Notes: a model not told the origin generated them from the letters alone. A stretch of 64,000 bases of DNA from Streptomyces sp. NBC_00457 (GCF_036014015.1 NZ_CP107905.1:7440001-7504000); one strand, 5' to 3'; numbered from the stretch's first letter, positions 42,999-51,291 are shown. Numbers and translations are program-made.

Positions 42999-43140
42999 GA
43001 TCATCATCCTTGATGTCTGTGACTGACTCGGTCTGGCGGTGCGGTGAGGCCCCGTCGGGTGGTGCGGTACGACCGAAGAGAGGGTGTGTGGGATTGTGTT
43101 CGGCTGCGTCTTCTTTTGTGAAGAGGTGACGGCCGGAACG

Positions 43141-44109
43141 TTATGAGGGTGTTTCGAAACGACGGAGCGCACCCGGCAGCCGGGAGCCGAGCGGCGCCAT
43201 GTCGCCGTCCGCTCCGTGCCGCGCGAGCAGGTCCAGAGCGAGCCGTCCGCGCCGCACCCGTTCCCGGGCCGTGGTCAGCGTCAGGTCGCGCAGATGGTGC
43301 CCGTACGGGTAGATACCGGGCGCCTTCGAGAGGCCGAATTTGAGGTAGATCGGTGCGCCGCGCCGGATCAGCTCGGCGACCTCGTACATGCGCACATAGC
43401 CGCCGAGATCGTCGGGGGCCTCGATGTACATGTCCATGGGTGCGGCGGAGACCCGCCGGATCTCGGTGAGATGGTCGAGCGTCAGATCGCTGGGCACATT
43501 GATCGAGTCGGCGCCCAGATTCTCGTAGACCGCGTACGCAGCCGGGTTGACCGGCCCGATCAGCGCGGAGACCTTGAGGGTGGTGTCGGCGGGGATGATG
43601 CCCGCCGTACGGGCCCGGTGCAGGGTCCACAGGACGCCCTCGTCGGCGACCAGCAGGCACTTGACGCCCAGCTCCGTCGCCCGGACGGCGTCCTCGACGC
43701 AGCCGGCGACGGCGTCATGGCCGCGGGCGCGCAGACCGCCGCCGCGCGAGTCGGTCCGGGTGGATCCGCCGATGTCCCAGGTCCCGCGCGGGCCGGTGAA
43801 CAGGCAGAGCTCGATGTCACGAGCGTTCGTCGCGTCGACCATCTCGGTGATCTCGGCGTCGGTCAGCATCCACACGCCGCTGCCCTGGCTGATCCGGTGG
43901 ATCGGCACATCGAGCCGTGAGGACTCCTTGAGGATCACGGCCAGCGCTTCGGGCCCCTCGCACGAGGGGACCTCGGTGCGCCAGCCGCCGCCACCGGGGA
44001 AGGAGTGCGGCGAGGCGTCGGCGGGGTCGAGGGCGGGCGCACCCAGGCCGAGCGTGGTGAGGGCCTGCTCACCGGGTCGGCGGGCTGCCGTATCGGAAGC
44101 GTCGGTCAC
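43141..44109 (-). CDS. U32 family peptidase-like TIM-barrel protein
   Basis: 322 residues from a GTG with AAGGA six bases upstream. It resembles the group named U32 peptidase in Streptomyces: [60 protein letters not shown] and [19 protein letters not shown]. No catalytic residues can be pointed to, and the text would equally fit an aldolase-like barrel. It lies between the ChvE operon and the dehydrogenase/dehydratase pair and carries an operator-like motif directly before its ribosome binding site. A role in sugar-acid breakdown is possible. Confidence 0.55.
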   Translation of the reverse strand: MTDASDTAARRPGEQALTTLGLGAPALDPADASPHSFPGGGGWRTEVPSCEGPEALAVILKESSRLDVPIHRISQGSGVWMLTDAEITEMVDATNARDIELCLFTGPRGTWDIGGSTRTDSRGGGLRARGHDAVAGCVEDAVRATELGVKCLLVADEGVLWTLHRARTAGIIPADTTLKVSALIGPVNPAAYAVYENLGADSINVPSDLTLDHLTEIRRVSAAPMDMYIEAPDDLGGYVRMYEVAELIRRGAPIYLKFGLSKAPGIYPYGHHLRDLTLTTARERVRRGRLALDLLARHGADGDMAPLGSRLPGALRRFETPS

Positions 44110-44121
44110 AAGCTGTCCTTC

Positions 44122-44139
44122 TTGTTCGATATGTCGGAC
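44122..44139 (-). promoter_or_regulatory. Operator-like motif before the U32-like gene
   Basis: Read on the minus strand it is GTCCGACATATCGAACAA, close to the core seen before the arabinan operon and dehydratase operon. It sits directly upstream of the ribosome binding site. Confidence 0.45.
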
Positions 44140-44220
44140 GAGGTTCGCGGCTCAGGGTGCGGGGGGCTTGGGTGTACGCCGGTACGGAAGCCGTCAGGTT
44201 GCCCCCGTACCGGCGTACGA

Positions 44221-45225
44221 CTAGGGGCGCAGGAGCACTTTGCCGACCTTCGGATCACCGGACCCCACCAGTTCGATGGCCTGCGCGAACTCGGCCAGCG
44301 GCAGCTCGTGCGAGACGAGCGGCAACGGATCGAGCAGCCCGGCGGCGAACACCCGCACCGTGTGCGCCCAGGCGTCCGGCGGCGCCCCGAAGACGGTGTG
44401 CACCTCCAGCTGCCGTACGACCAGATCGGTCGGGTCGAGACCCTCGGCGCCCGGCGCCGGGATGCCCGTCAGGACCAGGCGTCCGCCGCGCCTGAGCAGG
44501 GAGGCGGCGGTGCGCGCGGCGGACGCGGACCCGGCGGTCTCGATCACCACGTCGAAGTCGTCGGGGAGCGGCTGGTCCTTCGTACGGAAGTCGGTGGCGC
44601 CGTACTGGCGCGACAGCGCCTCGCGGTCGCCCCGCGTGCCGACGACCAGCAGCTCGCCCGGGGAGCCCGCCTTCAGGAACTGCACGGCGAACATGCCGAG
44701 CGTGCCGGTGCCCACGACGGCGACCCGCTCGCCGGGCCGCGCGTTTGCCTTGATCGCTGCAGCGGCGATACAGGCAGCGGGCTCCAGCAGGGCGGCCGCG
44801 GTGAGGTCGCAGTCGTCCGGCAGGACGTGCAGCAGCCGGGCCGGAAGCGTGAGCGTGGTGGCCATGGCTCCCGGCTGGGTGAACCCGGTCTCCTCGTAGC
44901 CGGCCGTGCACAGGGTCGTCTCGCCCGCGTGGCAGCGGTCGCAGACCTGGCAGTTCCGGAAGCCCTCACCGACGACCTTGCGGCCGACGATCGACTCCGG
45001 CACACCGGCGCCGACGGCGTGCACGGTGCCGGACCACTCGTGACCCGGGGTGAGCGGGTAACGGACGTACCCCTCGGGCCGGTTGCCCTGGTAGACCTCG
45101 CGGTCGCTGCCGCAGATCCCGACGGCGTGCACGCCGACGAGCGCCTCGCCGGGACCGGGCTCACGTGGCGTGTGCTCGGTGAGCCGGTGCTCGCCGGGCG
45201 CCTCGATGACGACCGCGGTGCTCAC
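44221..45225 (-). CDS. Zinc-dependent medium-chain alcohol/sugar dehydrogenase
   Basis: 334 residues from a GTG overlapping the dehydratase stop (GTGA). Catalytic zinc ligands: Cys in VGICGSDREV and His/Glu in LTPGHEWSG. The structural zinc lobe is NCQVCDRCHAGETTLC. The cofactor fold reads VAVVGTGTLGMFAVQFLKA. It would oxidise a sugar or sugar alcohol, giving a lactone for the SMP-30 protein in a three-step oxidative route. It is the second gene of a two-gene operon. Confidence 0.85.
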   Translation of the reverse strand: MSTAVVIEAPGEHRLTEHTPREPGPGEALVGVHAVGICGSDREVYQGNRPEGYVRYPLTPGHEWSGTVHAVGAGVPESIVGRKVVGEGFRNCQVCDRCHAGETTLCTAGYEETGFTQPGAMATTLTLPARLLHVLPDDCDLTAAALLEPAACIAAAAIKANARPGERVAVVGTGTLGMFAVQFLKAGSPGELLVVGTRGDREALSRQYGATDFRTKDQPLPDDFDVVIETAGSASAARTAASLLRRGGRLVLTGIPAPGAEGLDPTDLVVRQLEVHTVFGAPPDAWAHTVRVFAAGLLDPLPLVSHELPLAEFAQAIELVGSGDPKVGKVLLRP

Positions 45226-46382
45226 TTCTCGCTGCCCTTCGGCTTGCGCTGCTCCCAGCCCTCGGCCCACAGATCGAACCGGGCCTGCTGCTGCGGGAAT
45301 TCGGCCGCCGCGTCGGTGTCGAGCTCGACGCCGAGACCGGGCGCGTCGGAGATCTCGAAGTACCCGTCCACGACCTGGGGCGCCCCCTTGACGACCTTCT
45401 TGATCTCCGCGTCGGCGAAGTCGTTGAAGTGCTCCAGGATCTTGAAGTTCGGCGTGGAGAAGCCGACTTGGAGGGAGGCGGCGGTCAGCACGGAGCCGCC
45501 GACGTTGTGCGGCGCTACCAGCATGTAGTGGGTCTCGGCGGTGGCGGCGAGCTTACGGGTCTCCCAGATGCCGCCGATGTGGCCGACATCGGGCTGCAGG
45601 ATGTCGACGGCCTGGCTCTCGAACAGCTCACGGAACTCGATGCGATCGTGAATGCGCTCACCGGTGGCGACGGGCATGTCCACCTTCGCCGAAACCTTTT
45701 CGAGCGCCTTCAGGTTCTCCGGCGGCACGGGCTCTTCCAGCCAGGCGGGCTTGAAGGGCGCGAGCTCGTGCGCGAGACGGACGGCGGTGGAGGGCGAGAA
45801 CCGGCCGTGCATCTCCAGCATCAGCTCGGAGTCCGGCCCGATGGCGTCGCGCACGGCCTCGATCAGCGACACGGCGTACAGGGTCTGCTGGTGGTCCAGC
45901 TCGAAGTGCCCGGTCCCGAAGGGGTCGATCTTGAGCGCCTTGTACCCGCGGGCCATGACCTCCAGGGCGGCCTTGTGGTAGGCCTCCGGCGTCCGCTCCG
46001 TCGTGTACCAGCCATTGGCGTAGGCCTTGACCTTGTCGGTGACCTTGCCGCCGAGCAGCTGCCACACGGGGACGCCGAGCGCCTTGCCCTTGATGTCCCA
46101 GCAGGCCATCTCGATGACGGCGATCCCGGACATCACGATCTCGCCGGCCCGCCCGTAGTCCCCGTACTTCATCCGGCGCACGAGGTCTTCCGTGGCGAAC
46201 GGGTCGGAGCCGAGAATGTGGTTGTTCTCGGCCTCCCGCAGGTAGCCGATCAGCGCGTCGGTGTGGCCCAGCATCCGGGTCTCGCCGACACCCGTGATCC
46301 CCTCGTCGGTGTGCACCTGGACATACGTCAGATTGCGCCACGGCGTTCCGACCACGTATGTGCTGATTCCGGTGATGCGCAC
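45222..46382 (-). CDS. Enolase-superfamily sugar-acid dehydratase (MR/MLE; galactonate dehydratase-like)
   Basis: 386 residues from a GTG at 46382 with AAGGGG eight bases upstream. N-terminal capping domain with WRNLTYVQVHTDEGITGVGE. The barrel has YKALKIDPFG (catalytic Lys region), the metal ligands around LMLEMHGRFS, AWLEEPVPPENL and MPVATGERIHDRIEF, and a catalytic-type His in VAPHNVGGSV. This fits the galactonate/mandelate-racemase group, which dehydrates sugar acids to 2-keto-3-deoxy acids. The true substrate could be arabinonate, galactonate or another acid. It is the first gene of the operon, with a tandem operator upstream. Confidence 0.85.
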   Translation of the reverse strand: MRITGISTYVVGTPWRNLTYVQVHTDEGITGVGETRMLGHTDALIGYLREAENNHILGSDPFATEDLVRRMKYGDYGRAGEIVMSGIAVIEMACWDIKGKALGVPVWQLLGGKVTDKVKAYANGWYTTERTPEAYHKAALEVMARGYKALKIDPFGTGHFELDHQQTLYAVSLIEAVRDAIGPDSELMLEMHGRFSPSTAVRLAHELAPFKPAWLEEPVPPENLKALEKVSAKVDMPVATGERIHDRIEFRELFESQAVDILQPDVGHIGGIWETRKLAATAETHYMLVAPHNVGGSVLTAASLQVGFSTPNFKILEHFNDFADAEIKKVVKGAPQVVDGYFEISDAPGLGVELDTDAAAEFPQQQARFDLWAEGWEQRKPKGSEK

Positions 46383-46450
46383 TGCAGTTGCCCCTTGCTG
46401 CGTCGACGGCTCTGTTCTTGGTTGTGCTTGGTTGTGCTGGCTGTTCTCGC

Positions 46451-46519
46451 GTGTTCGATATTTCGTCACTCGTTCGAAATGCTGGCGTGACAGTAAGGAC
46501 GGGGCGGTCTGGGTGTCAA
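46451..46519 (-). promoter_or_regulatory. Promoter and tandem operator of the dehydratase operon
   Basis: On the minus strand TTGACA (46519-46514) and TACTGT (46495-46490) are 18 bases apart. GCATTTCGAACGAG (46482-46469) and GACGAAATATCGAACAC (46467-46451) follow. Order and sequence match the arabinan promoter. More TTTCGA half-sites lie at 46540-46566. Confidence 0.55.
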
Positions 46520-46668
46520 TGGGTCGAACACATAACAGTTTCGACAGTTTCGAGAAGAGCTTTCGATGCCCCGCGTCAACGCGCCATACCGGAAGCGGAA
46601 GTTCCCTACACAACTTTCACAGCTGTGACTATGAACGTTGCGTCTGAGGAACTTAGTCTCCTCGCGTC

Positions 46669-47640
46669 ATGAACTACTGCCACCCCTGCCAAAGGCACCT
46701 GAACGGCGCCCTGACCTGCCCGGGCTGCGGCGCACCGGCCGACTCACTCGGCGCGGGCGCGGGCGCGGCGTACGCGGGGGCGTATGAGGCTCCGGGCGGG
46801 GCGTATGGCGCTCCGCAGGGGGCGTATGGGGGAGCGGGAGGCTATGACGCGCCCGGGGCTTCTGGGGGGTTCTATGAGGCGCCCGGTGGTGCGTACGAGG
46901 CGCCCGGTGGTGGGTACGAGGCGCCCGGTGGTGGGTACGAGGCGCCCGGTGGGGCGTACGAGGCTTCCGGTGTGGCGTACGAGGCTTCACACGCCGGTGA
47001 GGGTGACGCCCGCGGTGACGATCGTGAGGCAGTGGACGACGCCGGACGCGATGACGAGTACGGCGACGGCAGTGATGACGAGTACGGCGACGGTCGTGAC
47101 AGCGATGACGACGACGAGGACCCGGCCGCCGGAGGCGTGAGTCGTCGCGACCGCAAGGCTGCGGCCCATCGTCGCCGCCGTCGCCGGACCGTGCTCATAT
47201 CCGCGGGCTTCATCCTCGCCGCCGCCGGCCTGAGCCTCGCGGAACTCGGCATAGACGCCCCGGGTTCGCCTTCGAAACCGGCGGCCGCAGGCGGCGACGC
47301 GTCCGCCGAGGGCGGCACGTCGAAGGAGGCGGACGAGACGGCCGAGCCGACAGGCGACGCGGAGGGCACCACCGGATCGACGGATACCGCGAGCCCGTCC
47401 GGCTCCACCTCCCCCTCGCCGTCCAAGTCCGCGAAGGACGACAAGCCGACCAAGGAAGAGACCGAGCAGGACGCCCAGTCCGCGACAGCGGCCCCGGCAC
47501 CGAACCCGACCACCCCGGACCCCGCCCCCTCGTCCCCCGCCGAAACCCCGGCCCCCAGCGCGAACCCGCCCACCTCGGACCCGACACCGGATCCCTCACC
47601 TTCGGAGACGTGCGAGCGTTTCTTGTGGTGGTGCGCTTAG
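46669..47640 (+). CDS. SCO2400-family zinc-ribbon membrane protein
   Basis: 323 residues. It begins with a zinc-ribbon-like MNYCHPCQRHLNGALTCPGC (two CxxC pairs). A low-complexity part of YEAPGGA repeats (residues 40-105) and an acidic Asp-rich stretch (110-150) follow. A basic patch (RRDRKAAAHRRRRRR) and one membrane helix (TVLISAGFILAAAGLSLAEL) come next, and the protein ends in a Ser/Pro/Thr-rich outer tail with ETCERFLWWCA. This is the layout of the Streptomyces SCO2400 family; function unknown. It diverges from the dehydratase operon. Confidence 0.75.
   Translation: MNYCHPCQRHLNGALTCPGCGAPADSLGAGAGAAYAGAYEAPGGAYGAPQGAYGGAGGYDAPGASGGFYEAPGGAYEAPGGGYEAPGGGYEAPGGAYEASGVAYEASHAGEGDARGDDREAVDDAGRDDEYGDGSDDEYGDGRDSDDDDEDPAAGGVSRRDRKAAAHRRRRRRTVLISAGFILAAAGLSLAELGIDAPGSPSKPAAAGGDASAEGGTSKEADETAEPTGDAEGTTGSTDTASPSGSTSPSPSKSAKDDKPTKEETEQDAQSATAAPAPNPTTPDPAPSSPAETPAPSANPPTSDPTPDPSPSETCERFLWWCA
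46873..46977 (+). repeat. 21-bp tandem coding repeat, five units
   Basis: Units of TACGAGGCGCCCGGTGGTG plus two bases encode YEAPGGA/YEAPGGG in the SCO2400-family protein; three are nearly identical in DNA, which suggests recent slippage or unequal exchange. Confidence 0.8.
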
Positions 47641-47666
47641 CCCGGCCAATCGGCTACGGCTCGGCA

Positions 47667-47747
47667 GCGCCCCCAAAGGGGCGCGGGGCTGTATCAATTT
47701 GCGGCTCCGCCGCGCGGGCGCGACCAGCCATGACGGCGCCGCAGCCG
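47667..47747. repeat. Interspersed repeat R1, copy 5 (long variant)
   Basis: Starts with GCGCCCCCAAAGGGGCGC and ends with GCGCGACCAGCCATGACG and GCCGCAGCCG, but carries about 35 extra bases in between (CTGTATCAATTTGCGGCTCC and following). It lies between the convergent SCO2400-family and MarR genes. Confidence 0.7.
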
Positions 47748-47759
47748 AACGACAACGCA

Positions 47760-48212
47760 TCACGGCCCGTCCGGCGAAGCGCTCAGCATGCGCCGTAGCA
47801 AATCCCGCAACGCCAATCGCTCATCCTCGGAGAGCCCCGCCAACGGCTCCCGCGCGAACCGCAGCGACTCCCGCAGGCCGCGCGCCACCCGCCGACCCTC
47901 GTCCGTCGTGGCCGCGAGCTTCACCCGCCGGTCCTTCGGGTCAGGGCGGCGCTCCACCAGCCCCCGGGACTCCAGCCGGTCCACTATCCCGGTCACATTC
48001 GACGGCTCGCACTTCAGCTTCTGGGCCAGCTTGCGCATCGGCAGCGGCTCCAGGGACAGCAGGCTGAGCAGCCGCGCCTGCGCGCCGGTCAGGGCGTGGT
48101 CGGCGGCGGCGACGTCGAAGTCCTCGTGGTAGCGGGCCACGACGCCACCGATCAGCTCGACCACTTCCATGGTGAGGGCGTCGGGGCGGCGGGTCTTCTG
48201 GTCAGTGGCCAT
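47760..48212 (-). CDS. MarR-family transcription regulator
   Basis: 150 residues. The winged helix is LTGAQARLLSLLSLEPLPMR with KLKCEPSNVTGIVDRLESRG (recognition helix) and the wing RRPDPKDRRVKLAATTDEG. The only Cys is in the recognition helix region, so it is not of the N-terminal Cys OhrR type. It diverges from an NADP-dependent reductase gene, with two TTCA/TGAA palindromes between them, and probably represses that gene and itself. Confidence 0.88.
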   Translation of the reverse strand: MATDQKTRRPDALTMEVVELIGGVVARYHEDFDVAAADHALTGAQARLLSLLSLEPLPMRKLAQKLKCEPSNVTGIVDRLESRGLVERRPDPKDRRVKLAATTDEGRRVARGLRESLRFAREPLAGLSEDERLALRDLLRRMLSASPDGP

Positions 48213-48234
48213 GGGACTCAGCGTACCCCGTTAC

Positions 48235-48280
48235 TTGACATCATGAAATATTCAGGAGCATGGTTGTTTCAGGTGCTGAA
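48235..48280. promoter_or_regulatory. MarR/reductase divergent promoter with two palindromes
   Basis: TTGACA (48235) is a good -35 reading toward the reductase. TGAAATATTCA (48244-48254) and TTCAGGTGCTGAA (48268-48280) share the same half-site and are spaced by about two helical turns, a likely MarR operator pair. Confidence 0.55.
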
Positions 48281-48352
48281 GTATCGACGTCGAAGTAGTC
48301 GAAGTACTGGCACCGAAGCATTTTCTCGCTCGCTCGGAAAGGCACTCCCCTC

Positions 48353-49351
48353 ATGATCAACCGCGAATGGCACCTCCTCTCCCGCCCCGTCGGCTGGCCC
48401 AAGCCCGAGGACTTCGCCCTGGTCGAGAGTGAGGTCCCGACGCCGGGCGAAGGCCAGGTCCTCGTCCGGAACAAGTACCTCTCCGTCGACCCGTACATGC
48501 GCGGACGCATGTCGGCGGCCAAGTCCTACGTCGCCCCCTTCGAGCTCGGCAAGGTCATGCAGGGCGGCGCCGTCGGCGAGGTCGTCGCCTCCAACGCGGA
48601 GGGCATCGCCGTCGGCGACCACGTCCTGCACTTCCTCGGCTGGCGCGAGTACGCCGCCGTGGACGCGAAGAACGCCGTCAAGGTCGACCCGGACGCCGCG
48701 CCGCTGTCCACGTACCTCGGTGTGCTCGGCATGACCGGCCTCACCGCCTATGCCGGTCTGCTGCGCACCGCCTCCTTCAAGGAGGGCGACATCGTGTTCG
48801 TGTCGGGTGCGGCCGGGGCTGTCGGCAGCCAGGTCGGGCAGATCGCCAAGCTGAAGGGTGCCTCCCGGGTGATCGGGTCCGCGGGCTCGGACGAGAAGGT
48901 CAAGTTGCTCGTGGAGGAGTACGGCTTCGACGCCGCGTTCAACTACAAGAACGGCAAGGTCAGCGACCAGCTCCGGGAGGCCGCCCCGGACGGGATCGAC
49001 GTCTACTTCGACAACGTCGGCGGTGATCACCTGGAAGCGGCGATCGGGCAGCTGAACCGGGACGGCCGGATCGCCGTCTGCGGAATGATCTCGGTCTACA
49101 ACAACACCGAGCCTGCCCCCGGCCCGCGCAACCTCGCCCGCCTCATCCAGACCCGCGGCCGCATCGAGGGCTTCCTGGTCGGCGATCACTACGACCTCCA
49201 GCCGCAGTTCGTCCAGGAGGTCGGCCCCTGGGTCGCCTCGGGTGCGCTCAAGTACCGCGAGACGGTCGTCGAGGGCATCGAGAACAACCTGGAGGCCTTC
49301 CTCGGCGTCCTGCGCGGCGACAACACCGGGAAGATGATCGTCAAGCTCTGA
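48353..49351 (+). CDS. NADP-dependent oxidoreductase (MDR, leukotriene B4 dehydrogenase/CurA-like)
   Basis: 332 residues without zinc ligands. Marks: LSVDPYMRGRMSAAKSYVAP, LGVLGMTGLTAYAGLL, VFVSGAAGAVGSQVGQIAKL (cofactor loop AxxGxxG), GIDVYFDNVGGDHLEAAI and the C-terminal GDNTGKMIVKL. These proteins reduce alpha,beta-unsaturated carbonyl compounds. Control by the divergent MarR protein would fit a response to reactive electrophiles. Confidence 0.9.
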   Translation: MINREWHLLSRPVGWPKPEDFALVESEVPTPGEGQVLVRNKYLSVDPYMRGRMSAAKSYVAPFELGKVMQGGAVGEVVASNAEGIAVGDHVLHFLGWREYAAVDAKNAVKVDPDAAPLSTYLGVLGMTGLTAYAGLLRTASFKEGDIVFVSGAAGAVGSQVGQIAKLKGASRVIGSAGSDEKVKLLVEEYGFDAAFNYKNGKVSDQLREAAPDGIDVYFDNVGGDHLEAAIGQLNRDGRIAVCGMISVYNNTEPAPGPRNLARLIQTRGRIEGFLVGDHYDLQPQFVQEVGPWVASGALKYRETVVEGIENNLEAFLGVLRGDNTGKMIVKL

Positions 49352-49367
49352 GGGTCGCCCGTCGCCT

Positions 49368-49430
49368 GTAGATCACTTGTCGACGGTCACCGTAGGTCAT
49401 GTGTAGAACGGTCACCCGTAGGTCACTTGT
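49368..49430. repeat. Three short direct repeats at the end of the hydrolase gene
   Basis: GTAGATCACTTGT (49368), GTAGGTCATGTGT (49392) and GTAGGTCACTTGT (49418) are 24-26 bases apart, two linked by ACGGTCACC. The last includes the hydrolase stop codon. Confidence 0.55.
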
Positions 49431-50583
49431 GGAAGAGCACTTCCGGGAACTCCGGTGACGGGCCGTCCAGCAAGGGCCGGCTGGCGCCCTTGAGGTGGAG
49501 GTCGAAGAAGGCCGTGACGTAGCGGCGCGTTATTCGCTGCGACTGCTCACCCGACAGGGGCTCCTCCGGGGGCAGGAGCCCCAACTGGTCGGCGAGCACC
49601 GGTGTGTCGGTGAAGGTGAAGTGCCCGGAGCCCTTCACGGCCAGCCAGCGTTTCCAGCCGTCGAGGTGCGGCCAGTCGCGCACCCAGGAGGCGTCGTCCT
49701 CCTCGGTGCCCAGCAGCATGAACGGCCGCCCGTCCAGGCCGCTCGCGGGCACGGGGTCGAACAGTGAGCCGTCCAGATTGACCCCGGCCCGGACCCGCTG
49801 GTCGCCGACCATGGTGGACGCGGTGGAAGCGCCGCCTATGGAGTGACCGGCCATGCCGATCCTGGTGCGGTCGATCAACTCGGCGTGGCGCCAGGCCGAA
49901 TTGCGGGAGGTCAGCCGGTCGAGCAGGAAGGAGACGTCCTGGGCGCGGCCGGTGGCCACGGTCTTGTAACCGACTTGGGGCGCCTTCTCGCAGGCGACGC
50001 AGGTCAGCAGCCGGTTGCCGGGGAACGCCGTACCCACCGACTCATAGGCGTGGTCGACGGAGGCCACCACATACCCATGGCTCGCCAGCTCCTCGGCGAG
50101 CAGCGTCAGGGTCGAGCGGTTGACGCTGAACCCGGGCGACAGCACGACCAACGGGAACTTCCCCTGGGCAGGGCGGGCGCCCGGGCGGGCGTGGGTGCGG
50201 GTGCGGGTGCCGCTGAGCGTCTCGGCGGGTACGGCGTCGGCGAGGTCGCGGTCCTCCAGAAAGGCTCTCGCCTCGCCGGTGGTCATGTACGGGGCTGGCC
50301 TGCCGTGTCCGGGGCGGGCCGGGTAGTACAGCGACACCATCAGCTCTCGGGCGCCCGCCTCCGGGACCCATGGGTCGGGGCGGGTCTTGTCGACCAGATG
50401 CAGGGTGTCGCGGCCTATGGCCGACTGGCCTGTGGGGCGGGGGAGTTCCAGGCGTACTTGGTCGTTCTGGGTGGGAGCAGGGGTGGGTGTGTGGATGGGT
50501 GCGGCCACGGCCGTGCCTGTGCCGAGGAGGGTCAAGGACAGGCCGAGTAACGCGGCCGTAGCGCCGCGAGGCAGACGATTCAT
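49423..50583 (-). CDS. Secreted alpha/beta hydrolase (PAF-acetylhydrolase-like)
   Basis: 386 residues with a Sec signal (ALLGLSLTLLGTGTAVAAP). The fold shows LMVSLYYPARPGHGRPAPYM, FPLVVLSPGFSVNRSTLTLL, GYVVASVDHAYESVGTAFPG, the nucleophile elbow GMAGHSIGGASTAS, DGRPFMLLGTEEDDASW (acid) and GSGHFTFTDTPVL (His). This matches the platelet-activating-factor acetylhydrolase group of secreted esterases. Substrate not known; a small ester or lipid is likely. Confidence 0.83.
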   Translation of the reverse strand: MNRLPRGATAALLGLSLTLLGTGTAVAAPIHTPTPAPTQNDQVRLELPRPTGQSAIGRDTLHLVDKTRPDPWVPEAGARELMVSLYYPARPGHGRPAPYMTTGEARAFLEDRDLADAVPAETLSGTRTRTHARPGARPAQGKFPLVVLSPGFSVNRSTLTLLAEELASHGYVVASVDHAYESVGTAFPGNRLLTCVACEKAPQVGYKTVATGRAQDVSFLLDRLTSRNSAWRHAELIDRTRIGMAGHSIGGASTASTMVGDQRVRAGVNLDGSLFDPVPASGLDGRPFMLLGTEEDDASWVRDWPHLDGWKRWLAVKGSGHFTFTDTPVLADQLGLLPPEEPLSGEQSQRITRRYVTAFFDLHLKGASRPLLDGPSPEFPEVLFHK

Positions 50584-50774
50584 GCTGATGAGGCTAGGAG
50601 TCCGGGAATGTAGACCGCGTCACTCTGCGTGGTGATCCGCCGTAGTCCTCAGGATCTACGGGGTATCCCTGAACCCTGAGCTCTACCTTTGGTTTTCGGG
50701 ATGCGGTAACTTCTTTCCGAAACCGCCGTCGATCGTGGGCGCGAGTCGCGGCGGACGAGGAGGAAGACAACCGC

Positions 50775-51191
50775 ATGCCCATCCAGCAGTCCGAGGTCCT
50801 GTACACCGCCGTCGCCACCGCCGAGAACGGCCGCGACGGCCGCGTCGCCACCGACGACGGCAAGCTCGACGTCGTCGTCAACCCGCCCAAGGAGATGGGC
50901 GGCAGCGGCTCCGGTACCAACCCGGAGCAGTTGTTCGCCGCTGGGTACAGCGCTTGTTTTCAGGGGGCGTTGGGGGTTGTTGCCCGGCAGGAGAATGTGG
51001 ACGTGTCTGGGTCGACGGTCACCGCGAAGGTGGGGATCGGGAAGAACTCGGACGGGTTCGGGATCATCGTTGAGATCTTGGCGGACATCCCCAACGTCGA
51101 CAGGGAAACGGCCCGGTCTCTCGTTGAGAAAGCCCACCTTGTGTGTCCCTACTCGAAGGCGACACGCGGCAACATCACCGTGCGCGTTTGA
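50775..51191 (+). CDS. ohr: Organic hydroperoxide resistance protein Ohr/OsmC-like
   Basis: 138 residues, the usual Ohr length, with GAGGAGGAAG before the ATG. Peroxidatic C61 in GYSACFQGALGVVA and resolving C124 in AHLVCPYSKATRGNI mark the thiol peroxidase. LYTAVATAENGRDGRVATDD and GGSGSGTNPEQLFAAGYSAC are typical. It reduces organic peroxides with lipoyl or thiol partners. No OhrR is next to it. Confidence 0.94.
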   Translation: MPIQQSEVLYTAVATAENGRDGRVATDDGKLDVVVNPPKEMGGSGSGTNPEQLFAAGYSACFQGALGVVARQENVDVSGSTVTAKVGIGKNSDGFGIIVEILADIPNVDRETARSLVEKAHLVCPYSKATRGNITVRV

Positions 51192-51207
51192 TTGCTCGGT
51201 CGTCTTC

Positions 51208-51291
51208 GGGGGCGCGCCGGTGTCGAGAGACCGACCGTGCTCGGCGCTGCGCGCCTCCGCGCGCTCGGTCTCTCGACACCGGCGCGCCCCC
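51208..51291. repeat. Long inverted repeat R2, copy 2; likely bidirectional terminator
   Basis: Perfect 27-bp arms (51208-51234 and 51265-51291), beginning GGGGGCGCGCCGGTGTCGAG, around a 30-base centre rich in GCGC. Placed between the convergent Ohr and serine hydrolase genes. Copy 1 lies at 12432. Confidence 0.85.

Noticed and set aside
40482..43013. An 843-codon plus-strand frame antisense to the mmsA and chvE genes
   Set aside because: It spans two genes with intact ABC ATPase and lipoprotein motifs on the other strand; its own translation is low-complexity Val/Leu/Asp/Gly text without domains.
46873..46977. Possible CRISPR-like regular repeats
   Set aside because: The repeats are contiguous without spacers and are an in-frame coding repeat of YEAPGGA.
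47760..51191. MarR gene as the OhrR partner of the Ohr gene
   Set aside because: The MarR protein lacks the N-terminal reactive Cys of OhrR, and its operator-like palindromes lie before the reductase, 2.5 kb from ohr.
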